Origin: Mycobacterium sp. IS-1742 | GTDB lineage: Bacteria > Actinomycetota > Actinomycetes > Mycobacteriales > Mycobacteriaceae | Direction: 5' to 3' | Length of the DNA stretch: 64,000 nucleotides | Assembly (NCBI RefSeq): GCF_001500125.1 | Contig: NZ_LQIV01000010.1 | Coordinates: 1 to 64,000, forward strand | Part shown: piece after piece, positions 1-7,464 of the stretch | Position numbering within the stretch: the stretch's first letter is position 1 | Layout: the number at the start of each line of letters is the position of its first letter | Made by a program: the position numbers and the translations under genes | Notes under the pieces: model-generated | Told to the model about the DNA's origin: nothing | Databases searched by the model: none | Seen by the model: only the letters and a program-made list of their open reading frames with translations

Positions 1-201
1 GGGCGGGGGGGGGGGGGGGGGAGGTGGCGGAAGCGCGTCGTTGAGATAGGCGAGCGGATCCGAGCAGCCGCTGACATCGACGAACCGGCCACCGACCGAT
101 CCGCACAGCGTGGCCTCTGCCGTGGGAACCGTCGGGGTCAGCGTCGCCGCGAACATCAGCGCCGCGGCGCAGGCGCCGGACAACGGCCATAGTCTTCGCA
201 C
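1..201 (-). CDS. Small secreted protein, C-terminus cut by window edge
   Basis: Sixty-seven residues are visible before the frame leaves the window. The GTG start at 201 opens a signal peptide: MRRLW, a hydrophobic Ala/Leu stretch, then a likely cleavage after PTAEA near residue 30. The mature part begins TLCGSVGGRFVDVSGC, with two cysteines that could form a disulphide, and ends in a run of ten prolines encoded by the G-rich edge (1-30). The family is a small mycobacterial exported protein of unknown function, so no role is assigned. The proline run contains a 17-nt G homopolymer (5-21), so the frame beyond it is uncertain and may vary by slippage. An ATG at 156 is in frame but would lose the signal peptide. 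Confidence 0.6.
   Translation of the reverse strand, partial: MRRLWPLSGACAAALMFAATLTPTVPTAEATLCGSVGGRFVDVSGCSDPLAYLNDALPPPPPPPPPP
5..21. repeat. 17-nt G homopolymer
   Basis: Seventeen consecutive G on the plus strand lie inside the proline-coding end of the minus-strand secreted-protein gene. Such a tract is prone to replication slippage and to sequencing error. It lies at the very edge, so it may also be where an assembly broke. Confidence 0.8.
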
Positions 202-239
202 CCGCCGATTGTGGCCCCGCCGCACCACCTTCCGGGCGG

Positions 240-284
240 TTTCGGTGCAGTTGGTCGCGCCCAGCGCGACCAACTGCACCGAAA
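240..284 (-). terminator. Perfect 21-bp hairpin after the pseudouridine synthase
   Basis: Two 21-bp arms (240-260 and 264-284) pair perfectly around a 3-nt loop. On the minus strand the stem begins with the first base after the UGA stop of the pseudouridine synthase (stop 285-287). There is no U tract, which is common for mycobacterial hairpin terminators. It also lies just upstream of the secreted-protein gene starting at 201. Confidence 0.7.
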
Positions 285-1148
285 TCACAACGTACGGCCG
301 GTGACGAACACCCGCCGCACACCGGTCAGCGGATCGTCGAACTCGACGGTGTGGGCCAGTAACTGCAGCGGAGCGGTGAAGTCGTCGGGCGCGACGTCGA
401 CGACGTCGGGATACAGCGGGTCGTTGCGCAGCGGCAGTCCGAGCGAGGCCATGTGCACCCGCAGCTGGTGTGTGCGGCCGGTCCGCGGCGTCAGCCGGTA
501 CAGATCGTCACCGAGATGTTCGACCAGCGTCTCGGCGTTGGGCTCCCCCGGCTCCTCGAAAGCCTGTAACCGGCCGCGCTGCTTGACGATTCGACTGCGC
601 ACCACCGTCGGCAGGTCGACCGTGCGGTGACCGGCCGACCGCGCCAGATACATCTTGGCGACCGCGCCGTCGGAGAACAGGGTCTGGTACGCGCCCCGGA
701 TCTCCCGACGGGCGGTGAACAGCAGCACCCCGGCGGTGAGCCGGTCCAGCCGGTGCGCGGGACTCAGCTCGGGCAGGTCGAGTGCGCGGCGCAGCCGGAC
801 CACCGCGGTCTCGGCCACATGGCGGCCGCGCGGCATCGTCGCGAGGAAGTGCGGTTTGTCGACGACCACGATGTTCTCGTCGCGGTACAGCACCGGCATC
901 TCGAACGGCACCGGAACCTCCACCGGCAGATCCCGATACAGGTACACGTGCGCGCCAGGCGGCAGCACGGTGGCCGCGGTGACGACGCGTCCGTCGGCGG
1001 TCAGCACCCCACCGTCGAACACCTTGGCCGCCACCGACTCCCCGAAGCGGTCAGCCAGCTCGACCAGGACGGCGCCTCCTCGCAGACGCACCCGCGCGGG
1101 TCCGAGCCCGTCGCACACCGGAAGTGGCGCGGGCCGAACGCGGCTCAT
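285..1148 (-). CDS. RluA-family pseudouridine synthase
   Basis: This 287-residue protein should isomerise specific uridines to pseudouridine in structured RNA. The RluA signature HRLDRLTAGVLLF (about residues 131-143) carries the catalytic aspartate, and GRTHQLRVHMASLGLPL near residue 230 is the conserved C-terminal motif. The N-terminal ~80 residues look like a divergent RNA-binding extension. It corresponds in position to Rv3300c of M. tuberculosis. The start overlaps the stop of glpD2 by four bases (1145-1148), so the two are probably translationally coupled. The hairpin at 240-284 closes the transcript. Substrate RNA and site cannot be told from sequence. Confidence 0.9.
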   Translation of the reverse strand: MSRVRPAPLPVCDGLGPARVRLRGGAVLVELADRFGESVAAKVFDGGVLTADGRVVTAATVLPPGAHVYLYRDLPVEVPVPFEMPVLYRDENIVVVDKPHFLATMPRGRHVAETAVVRLRRALDLPELSPAHRLDRLTAGVLLFTARREIRGAYQTLFSDGAVAKMYLARSAGHRTVDLPTVVRSRIVKQRGRLQAFEEPGEPNAETLVEHLGDDLYRLTPRTGRTHQLRVHMASLGLPLRNDPLYPDVVDVAPDDFTAPLQLLAHTVEFDDPLTGVRRVFVTGRTL

Positions 1149-2884
1149 CGCAACGGGACGGGTTCGAGGATCTCCGCCCTGGCCTCGGGCGCCGCCGCGC
1201 GCAGCGCGTCGGCGGACTCGTCGTCGGGCTGCTGCTGACTGCGCACCTCGGCGTCGACGCGGGCACAGTAGGTGTCCACCTCACGGGTGACGTCGTCGGC
1301 ACTCCAACCCAGAATGGGCGCAACGACTTCGGCGACCTCGCGGGCGCAGTCGACGCCCCGGTGCGGGTACTCGATCGAGATGCGCATGCGGCGGGCCAGG
1401 ATGTCCTCGAGGTGCAGCGCTCCCTCGGCGGCCGCGGCGTACGCGGCCTCCACCTTGAGGTAGATGGGCGCCTCGGTGATCGGGGTGAGCAGATCGGGTC
1501 GGCCTTCGGCCAGCGCCAGCACCTCGTTGATCAGTGAGCCGTACCGGTCGAGCAGATGACGCACCCGGTAGGGATGCAGACCGTAGTTCTTGCCGACGTG
1601 CTCGGTCTGGTTGATCAGCGCGAAGTACCCGTCGGCGCCCATCAGCGGCACCTTCTCGGTGATCGACGGCGCCACCCGGGCCGGCACGAATTCGGCGGCC
1701 GCGTCGATCGCGTCCTCCCCCATCACCCGGTAGGTGGTGTACTTGCCGCCGGCGATCGCGACCAGCCCCGGCGCAGGCACCGCCACCGCGTGTTCGCGCG
1801 ACAGCTTCGAGGTCTCCTCGCTCTCCCCCGCCAGCAGCGGCCGCAGTCCGGCGTAGACGCCGTCGATGTCGTCGTGGGACAGCGGCGTGGCGAGCACCGT
1901 GTTGACGGTCTCGAGGATGTAGTCGATGTCGGCCTTGGTCGCGGCCGGATGCGCCAGGTCCAGGTTCCAGTCGGTGTCGGTGGTGCCGATGATCCAGTGC
2001 GTACCCCACGGGATGACGAACAGCACCGACTTCTCGGTGCGCAGGATGATCGCCACCTCGCTGACGATGCGGTCGCGTGGCACGACGATGTGCACGCCCT
2101 TCGACGCCCGGACCCGGAACCGGCCGCGTTGGCGCGACAGCGCCTGGATCTCGTCGGTCCACACGCCGGTGGCGTTGACCACGACGTGGCCGTGGACGTC
2201 GGTGACCGACCCGTCCTCGCTGTCGCGCACGGCGACACCGATCACCCGGTCGCCCTCCCTCAGCAGGTTGACCACCTGCGTGGAGGTGCGCACCACCGCG
2301 CCGTAGTGCGCGGCCGTGCGGGCGACGGTCATGGTGTGGCGGGCGTCGTCGACGACCGTGTCGTAGTAGCGGATACCGCCGATCAGAGAGCTGCGTTTGA
2401 GCCCCGGCGCCAGCCGCAGCGCTCCGGACTTGGTGAGATGGCGCTGCGCGGGAACGGATTTCGCGCCGCCGAGCTGGTCGTAGAGGAAGATGCCCGCCGC
2501 GACGTAGGGCCGCTCCCACCACCGGTTGGTCAGCGGGAACAGGAAAGGCAGCGGTTTGACCAAATGCGGCGCCAGCGTGGTCAGCGACAGCTCGCGTTCG
2601 TGCAGCGCTTCGCGCACCAGCCCGAACTCGAGCTGTTCGAGATAGCGCAGGCCGCCGTGGAACATCTTGCTGCTGCGGCTGGACGTGCCGGAGGCGAAGT
2701 CCCGCGCCTCGACCAGCGCGACCTTGAGTCCACGGGTGGCGGCGTCGAGCGCGGCGCCCGCACCGACCACACCCCCGCCGATCACCACGACGTCGAACTG
2801 CTCGGCACCGAGCCGCTGCCAGGCCTCGGCCCGCTGCTGCGGTCCGAGCAGCGTCTGCCCGTTGCTGGGGATCGGGTCGCTCAC
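1145..2884 (-). CDS. glpD2: Glycerol-3-phosphate dehydrogenase (FAD)
   Basis: This 579-residue membrane-associated flavoenzyme oxidises glycerol 3-phosphate to dihydroxyacetone phosphate and passes electrons to quinone. The Rossmann FAD motif VVVIGGGVVGAGAALDAA is at residues ~32-49, followed by SGTSSRSSKMFHGGLRYLE, characteristic of GlpD. The C-terminal DUF4150/DAO_C part is present and the length is normal. The start is GTG at 2884; a TAGCCT hexamer 13 nt upstream (2892-2897) suggests a leaderless mRNA. The pseudouridine synthase gene follows with a four-base overlap. M. tuberculosis has phoY1 next to this gene; it is missing here. Confidence 0.93.
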   Translation of the reverse strand: MSDPIPSNGQTLLGPQQRAEAWQRLGAEQFDVVVIGGGVVGAGAALDAATRGLKVALVEARDFASGTSSRSSKMFHGGLRYLEQLEFGLVREALHERELSLTTLAPHLVKPLPFLFPLTNRWWERPYVAAGIFLYDQLGGAKSVPAQRHLTKSGALRLAPGLKRSSLIGGIRYYDTVVDDARHTMTVARTAAHYGAVVRTSTQVVNLLREGDRVIGVAVRDSEDGSVTDVHGHVVVNATGVWTDEIQALSRQRGRFRVRASKGVHIVVPRDRIVSEVAIILRTEKSVLFVIPWGTHWIIGTTDTDWNLDLAHPAATKADIDYILETVNTVLATPLSHDDIDGVYAGLRPLLAGESEETSKLSREHAVAVPAPGLVAIAGGKYTTYRVMGEDAIDAAAEFVPARVAPSITEKVPLMGADGYFALINQTEHVGKNYGLHPYRVRHLLDRYGSLINEVLALAEGRPDLLTPITEAPIYLKVEAAYAAAAEGALHLEDILARRMRISIEYPHRGVDCAREVAEVVAPILGWSADDVTREVDTYCARVDAEVRSQQQPDDESADALRAAAPEARAEILEPVPLR

Positions 2885-2891
2885 CGTTCCC

Positions 2892-2897
2892 AGGCTA
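2892..2897 (-). promoter_or_regulatory. Predicted -10 (TAGCCT), glpD2
   Basis: TAGCCT begins 13 nt before the GTG of glpD2. This spacing would place the transcription start at or next to the start codon, giving a leaderless message. Confidence 0.45.
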
Positions 2898-2931
2898 CGT
2901 GCTGTTCCTTTGCTCCTCGCGTCGGCGGGGA

Positions 2932-4344
2932 TCAGTCCAGATCGTCGTGTGCCATCAGGCGACGTGCCGCCTCGACGATCGACCCGGACAGCGACGGATA
3001 CACCGACAAAGTCTGCGCCAGGTCGGTCACCGAGATCCGGTTCTGCACCGCCAGCGCGATCGGCAGGATCAGCTCCGACGCGATCGGGGCCACCACGACA
3101 CCGCCGATGACCACGCCGGTCGCCGGCCGGCAGAAGATCTTGACGAAGCCGTGCCGCAGCAGCGACATCTTCGCGCGGGCATTGGTGTTCAGCGGCAGCA
3201 TCAGCGTGCGGGCGGGCACGCTGCCATCGTCGATCGCGGTCTGCGGAATCCCGACGGCGGCGATCTCGGGGCGGGTGAACGTGGCCGACGCCACGGTGCG
3301 CAGCCGGATCGGGGCCACCCCCTCACCCAGCGCGTGGTACATCGCGATGCGGCCCTGCATCGCCGCCACCGACGCCAGCGGCAGCAGGCCGGTGCAGTCG
3401 CCTGCGGCGTAGATGCCGGCTGCGGGCGTGCGCGACACCCGGTCGACGGGGATGTACCCGCCGCGGCCCAGTTCGACGCCGACGCGCTCGAGGCCCAGCC
3501 CCTCGGTGTTGGGCACCGACCCGACGGTCATCAGCGCGTGGCTGCCCTCGACGCACCGGCCGTCGGTCATCTGCACCCTCACCCCCGTCTCGGTGCGGGT
3601 CACCGAATCGGCGCGGGCGTTCTTGACCAGGGTGACGCCGCGTTCGGCGAACACCTCCTCCAGCACGGCGGCGGCGTCGCTGTCCTCGTGCGGCAGGATC
3701 TGGTCGCGGCTGGCGACCACGGTCACGGTCACGCCGAGTTCGGTGTAGGCGTTGCAGAACTCGGCGCCCGTCACACCGGAACCCACGATCACCAGGTGCT
3801 CGGGCAGATCGGTCAGGTCGTAGAGCTGGCGCCAGGTGAGGATCCGCTCGCCGTCGGGCGCCGCGTTGGGCAGCACCCGCGGGCTCGCTCCGGTCGCGAT
3901 CAGCACCACGTCGGCCTTCAGGACGCCGGTCTTGCCGTCGTGCGTCGTCACGCGGACGCGGTGCTGCGCCAGACCGGGCACGTCATCGACCAGTTCGCCG
4001 CGGCCGCCGATCACCGTGACGCCCTCGCGCAGCAGTTGGCTGCCGATGTCGGCGGACTGCGACCGAGCCAGCGTCTTGACCCGGTTGTGGATCTGCGGCA
4101 GCGAGATCTTGGCGTCCTCGATGCTGATGTCGAAACCCAGGCCGGTCGCGCGGCGCAGTTCGGTGCGCACCCCCGTCGAGGCGATGAAGGTCTTCGACGG
4201 CACGCAGTCGTAGAGCACGCACGCACCGCCCACCCCGTCGGAGTCGACGACGGTGACGTGGGTGTGCGGGCCTCTGCCCGCGGCGACAAGAGCCGCCTCA
4301 TATCCGGCGGGCCCGCCGCCGATGATCACGATGCGGGTTGCCAC
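2932..4344 (-). CDS. lpdA: LpdA-like flavoprotein, NAD(P)H:quinone reductase type
   Basis: This 470-residue protein of the flavoprotein disulfide reductase family resembles Rv3303c, which reduces quinones with NAD(P)H. The FAD motif IVIIGGGPAGYEAALVAA opens the protein; GSGVTGAEF near residue 180 is the NAD(P) fold, and GIYAAGDCTGLLPLAS binds FAD. A complete CxxxxC pair is present (GGACVLYDCVPSK, ~residues 40-52), yet the usual C-terminal His-Glu dyad is missing: the matching segment reads YPSLSGS. Lipoamide activity is therefore doubtful. The GTG at 4344 was preferred to the one at 4350 because a TAGATT hexamer (4351-4356) lies 12 nt upstream and overlaps no coding sequence. Confidence 0.88.
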   Translation of the reverse strand: MATRIVIIGGGPAGYEAALVAAGRGPHTHVTVVDSDGVGGACVLYDCVPSKTFIASTGVRTELRRATGLGFDISIEDAKISLPQIHNRVKTLARSQSADIGSQLLREGVTVIGGRGELVDDVPGLAQHRVRVTTHDGKTGVLKADVVLIATGASPRVLPNAAPDGERILTWRQLYDLTDLPEHLVIVGSGVTGAEFCNAYTELGVTVTVVASRDQILPHEDSDAAAVLEEVFAERGVTLVKNARADSVTRTETGVRVQMTDGRCVEGSHALMTVGSVPNTEGLGLERVGVELGRGGYIPVDRVSRTPAAGIYAAGDCTGLLPLASVAAMQGRIAMYHALGEGVAPIRLRTVASATFTRPEIAAVGIPQTAIDDGSVPARTLMLPLNTNARAKMSLLRHGFVKIFCRPATGVVIGGVVVAPIASELILPIALAVQNRISVTDLAQTLSVYPSLSGSIVEAARRLMAHDDLD

Positions 4345-4350
4345 GAGCAC

Positions 4351-4356
4351 AATCTA
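4351..4356 (-). promoter_or_regulatory. Predicted -10 (TAGATT), lpdA
   Basis: TAGATT starts 12 nt before the GTG at 4344. It argues for that start over GTG 4350 and for a leaderless transcript. Confidence 0.5.
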
Positions 4357-4406
4357 GCCGTTCGCTCTCGGCGGACGCTTCCGGTCGCGGCCGCGCGGTC
4401 GCCGGT

Positions 4407-4412
4407 TAAGCT
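4407..4412 (+). promoter_or_regulatory. Predicted -10 (TAAGCT), Rv3304-like gene
   Basis: TAAGCT begins 14 nt before the GTG at 4421. The same hexamer and spacing occur at deoD (8685-8690). Confidence 0.5.
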
Positions 4413-4420
4413 CTCCTACC

Positions 4421-4909
4421 GTGCCGCTCTACGCCGCCTACGGGTCGAACATGCATCCCGAGCAGATGATGGAGCGTGCACCGCATTCGCCGATGGCCGG
4501 CACCGGCTGGCTGCACGGCTGGCGGCTGACGTTCGGCGGCGAGGACATCGGCTGGGAGGGTGCGCTGGCCACCGTCGTCGAGGATCCACTGTCGAAGGTG
4601 TTCGTCGTGCTCTACGACATGACCAAAGAGGACGAGGAGACCCTCGACCGCTGGGAGGGTTCGGAGCTCGGCGTCCACAAGAAGATCCGCTGCCGGGTCG
4701 ACCGGGTCACAGGGTTCTCGACGGACACCCCACTCGAGCCCGTGCTGGCGTGGCTCTACGTGGTCGACGCCTGGGAGGGCGGACTGCCGTCGGCGCGCTA
4801 CCTCGGCGTGATGGCCGATGCGGCCGAGATCGCAGGCGCGCCAGCCGATTACGTGCACGACCTGCGGACCCGTCCGTCGCGCAGCGTCGGCCCCGGGACT
4901 CCCGGCTAG
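4421..4909 (+). CDS. Gamma-glutamylcyclotransferase-like protein
   Basis: This 162-residue protein has the gamma-glutamylcyclotransferase (GGCT/AIG2-like) fold signature: YAAYGSNMHPEQM at the N-terminus supplies the conserved YGSN loop. Known relatives release 5-oxoproline from gamma-glutamyl compounds, but substrates vary widely in the family and none can be assigned here. It matches the position of Rv3304, between lpdA and the amidohydrolase pair. The GTG start is supported by a -10-like TAAGCT upstream. A hairpin repeat (4921-4982) follows the stop. Confidence 0.78.
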   Translation: MPLYAAYGSNMHPEQMMERAPHSPMAGTGWLHGWRLTFGGEDIGWEGALATVVEDPLSKVFVVLYDMTKEDEETLDRWEGSELGVHKKIRCRVDRVTGFSTDTPLEPVLAWLYVVDAWEGGLPSARYLGVMADAAEIAGAPADYVHDLRTRPSRSVGPGTPG

Positions 4910-4920
4910 TCCCCCTCTCC

Positions 4921-4982
4921 GCGAGCGTGCGGGTCTGCACACGACACGCCGCGCTCCGTTCTGCACTTTCGTCACCCTCGCG
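4921..4982 (+). repeat. 3'-end hairpin repeat, copy C
   Basis: This ~60-bp element begins 11 nt after the stop of the GGCT-like gene. Its ends pair (GCGAGCGTG with CACCCTCGC, one mismatch) and it carries the ACACGCCG core shared with copies A (29600-29659) and B (30628-30685). It is less similar to A and B than they are to each other. Position suggests a terminator or 3'-end stability element. Confidence 0.6.
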
Positions 4983-5008
4983 CGCCGCGACGGTGACAGG
5001 CTGAGTCC

Positions 5009-6277
5009 ATGGCCGTGCCCGAACTCCGGCTGCGCGCCCCGGGTGCCGACCTGCTCGCGCTGCCGTGGGATCGTCCGCTCTCGGAGTGGGCGGTTCCCGA
5101 CGTGCCGTTGCGCGACATCGCCGTCGGCCCGAGCCGCCACCTGGTGAAGTTCGTCGACTGCGACGGTGCGCTGTGGGCGGTCAAGGAACTGCCGCCCCGC
5201 ATCGCCCGCAAGGAGTACGGCGTGCTCGGCGCGCTCGAGGACCTCGGCCTGCCCGCCGTGCGCCGGGCCGGTCTGGTCCACCAGCCCGACTTCGACACCT
5301 CGATCCTGCTGACCCGCTTCCTCGACGGGTCGTGGCAGTACCGGCGGCTGTTCCGCAGGCTGCCACCCGAAGAGCCCAAACATCGTGCCCGGTTGTTCGA
5401 CGCGATGGCCAGCCTGCTGGTCGAACTGCACCGCCACGGGGTGTTCTGGGGGGACTGTTCGCTGGCCAACACGTTGTTCTCCCGGGACGGCCAAGTGCTG
5501 CAGGCCTGGCTCGTCGACGCCGAGACCTCCGAGGTCCACCCGCGGCTGTCCGACGGTCAGCGCGGCCACGACCTCGACATCCTCGTCGAGAACGTCGCCG
5601 CCGACCTGATGGACCTGGCGGCTTACCTCGGCTCGTCGGAGGAACTCGAGGACGCGCTGATCGCCGAGGCGCAGGACATCCCGAACCGGTACCAGCGACT
5701 GTGGGACGTGCTGCACGCCGAGCCGGTCTTCGACTTCAGCGACCGCTACCGCGTGGAGGGCACCATCCGCCGGCTCAACGAGCTCGGCTTCGCCGTCGAG
5801 GAGGTGACGCTGCAACCGGTCAGCGACACCGCGCCGGAGCGGTTACGGCTGCATGTCGGCGTCGGCGACCGCCGCTTCCACGCCGAACGGCTGCGCGAAC
5901 TGACCGGCCTCGACGTGGGCGAGGGGCAGGCCCGCACGCTACTGGGTGACCTGCAGACCTTCCAGGCGCAGCTCAGCCGTGAGAGCGGCCAGGACGTCGA
6001 CGACTCGACGGCCGCGCAGCTGTGGGTGATGGAGGTCGCCACGCCGACGATGCACCGCGCCCACGAGGCGATCGGTCGCGCAGGCACACCGATCCAGGCG
6101 TTCTGCGACCTGCTCGAGGTGCGGTGGTTGCTCAGCGAACGCGCGGGCCGCGACGTGGGGACCGAGCGCGCGCTCGTCGCGCTGGCCCGTGACGTCATCC
6201 CGCCCGACTCGGCGGCCAAGATGGCGGTGGCGGAGGTGCCGACGCAGCCGATGCCGGTGATCGACCTCGACGACTGA
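5009..6277 (+). CDS. DUF4032 protein with kinase-like fold
   Basis: This 422-residue cytoplasmic protein belongs to the actinobacterial DUF4032 family. Its N-terminal 200 residues look like an atypical protein or lipopolysaccharide kinase: VKELPP supplies a candidate ATP-binding lysine (~residue 55), FWGDCSLANTLF (~146-157) resembles a catalytic loop with Asp and Asn, and WLVDAETSE (~167-175) resembles the DFG-type metal site. The C-terminal half is helical with no recognised domain. No phosphorylation target is known. It ends 14 nt before the convergent amiA1. The ATG at 5009 was chosen because conserved sequence starts soon after it. Confidence 0.75.
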   Translation: MAVPELRLRAPGADLLALPWDRPLSEWAVPDVPLRDIAVGPSRHLVKFVDCDGALWAVKELPPRIARKEYGVLGALEDLGLPAVRRAGLVHQPDFDTSILLTRFLDGSWQYRRLFRRLPPEEPKHRARLFDAMASLLVELHRHGVFWGDCSLANTLFSRDGQVLQAWLVDAETSEVHPRLSDGQRGHDLDILVENVAADLMDLAAYLGSSEELEDALIAEAQDIPNRYQRLWDVLHAEPVFDFSDRYRVEGTIRRLNELGFAVEEVTLQPVSDTAPERLRLHVGVGDRRFHAERLRELTGLDVGEGQARTLLGDLQTFQAQLSRESGQDVDDSTAAQLWVMEVATPTMHRAHEAIGRAGTPIQAFCDLLEVRWLLSERAGRDVGTERALVALARDVIPPDSAAKMAVAEVPTQPMPVIDLDD

Positions 6278-6291
6278 TCGGGCAGAGGGGT

Positions 6292-7464
6292 CTACAGCAG
6301 GGCGGCCTGTTCGACGATGTTGACCATCGCCCGCACGCCCACCCCCAGCGCGCGCTCGTCGAGGTCGAAGGTCGGCTGGTGCAGATCCAGCTGGGGGCCG
6401 TGACCGCTCCACACGCCCAGCCGCGCCATCGCCCCCGGAACCTCCTCGAGGTACCACGAGAAGTCCTCGCCGCCGCCGGACTGGCGGGTGTCGGCGAGCA
6501 CGTCCGGGCCGATCGCCTCGATCGCGTGGGTGAGGATGCGCGTGGAGACCTCTTCGTTGACCACCGGCGGCACACCGCGGCGGTAGAGCACGCTGTGCTC
6601 CATCCCCAGCGGCGCGAGCAGCGACGAAACGATCTCGCGCACAATGTCTTCCAACGTCAGCCAGGTCTCCCGGGACGCGGTGCGGATGGTACCGGCCAGC
6701 GTGCCGGTCTGCGGGATCGCGTTGGCCGCCACCCCGGCGTTGACCGCACCCCACACCATCACGGTGCTGTTGCGCGGGTCGATGCGGCGCGACAACACCC
6801 CCGGCACCCCGGTGATCAGCGTGCCCAGCCCGTAGACCAGGTCGCCGGTCAGGTGCGGGCGCGACGTGTGCCCGCCGGGTGAGTGCAGCGTCACCTCGAC
6901 CTGATCGGCCGCCGAGGTGATCGGACCGGGCCGCACCGCCACCCTGCCCACCGCCAGCCGCGGATCGCAGTGCAGCGCATAGATCCGCGACACCCCGCTC
7001 AAGGCGCCGGCGGCGATCGCGTCGATCGCGCCGCCGGGCATCAGCTCCTCGGCGGCCTGGAAGATCAGCCGGACCCCGACGGGCAATTCGGGCACCGACG
7101 CCATCGCCATCGCCGCGCCCAGCAGGATCGCGGTGTGCGCGTCGTGACCGCAGGCGTGCGCCACGTTCGGCACGGTCGACGAGTACGGCAGCCCCGTCCG
7201 CTCGGCCATCGGCAGCGCGTCCATATCGGCGCGCAGCGCGATCCGCGGACCGTCCTCGCGCCCGAAATCGCACGTCAGCCCCGTACCGCCGGGCAGGACC
7301 TTCGGGTTGAGCCCGGCGTCGGCGAGGCGGGCGGCGACGAACTGGGTGGTGGAGAACTCCTGCCGGCCCAGTTCCGGGTTGGCGTGGATGTGGCGGCGCC
7401 AGGCGACCAGTTCGTCGTAGTGCGCCGACAGCCAGCGTGCGGCGGCGTGTTTGAGCACGCTCAT
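6292..7464 (-). CDS. amiA1: M20-family amidohydrolase
   Basis: This 390-residue zinc-dependent peptidase/amidohydrolase (M20D) should hydrolyse an N-acyl amino acid or similar amide. Metal-binding motifs are HACGHDAHTAILLG (~residues 98-111) and QAAEELMPGGA (~132-142), plus LHCDP and LHQPTFD. The dimerisation insert lies between ~180 and 290. The ATG at 7464 overlaps the stop of amiB1 by four bases, so the pair is one operon. It matches Rv3305c (amiA1) in order and size. The frame stays open upstream to 7872, but that stretch is the antisense-frame shadow of amiB1. The true substrate is unknown. Confidence 0.87.
   Translation of the reverse strand: MSVLKHAAARWLSAHYDELVAWRRHIHANPELGRQEFSTTQFVAARLADAGLNPKVLPGGTGLTCDFGREDGPRIALRADMDALPMAERTGLPYSSTVPNVAHACGHDAHTAILLGAAMAMASVPELPVGVRLIFQAAEELMPGGAIDAIAAGALSGVSRIYALHCDPRLAVGRVAVRPGPITSAADQVEVTLHSPGGHTSRPHLTGDLVYGLGTLITGVPGVLSRRIDPRNSTVMVWGAVNAGVAANAIPQTGTLAGTIRTASRETWLTLEDIVREIVSSLLAPLGMEHSVLYRRGVPPVVNEEVSTRILTHAIEAIGPDVLADTRQSGGGEDFSWYLEEVPGAMARLGVWSGHGPQLDLHQPTFDLDERALGVGVRAMVNIVEQAALL

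Noticed and set aside
1556..3412. Long plus-strand open frames opposite glpD2 and lpdA
   Set aside because: They are His/Arg/Gly-rich mirror frames of high-GC genes, without domains or ribosome sites.
2899..5004. 701-codon plus-strand frame across lpdA and the GGCT-like gene
   Set aside because: It spans two recognised genes and a promoter and has shadow composition.
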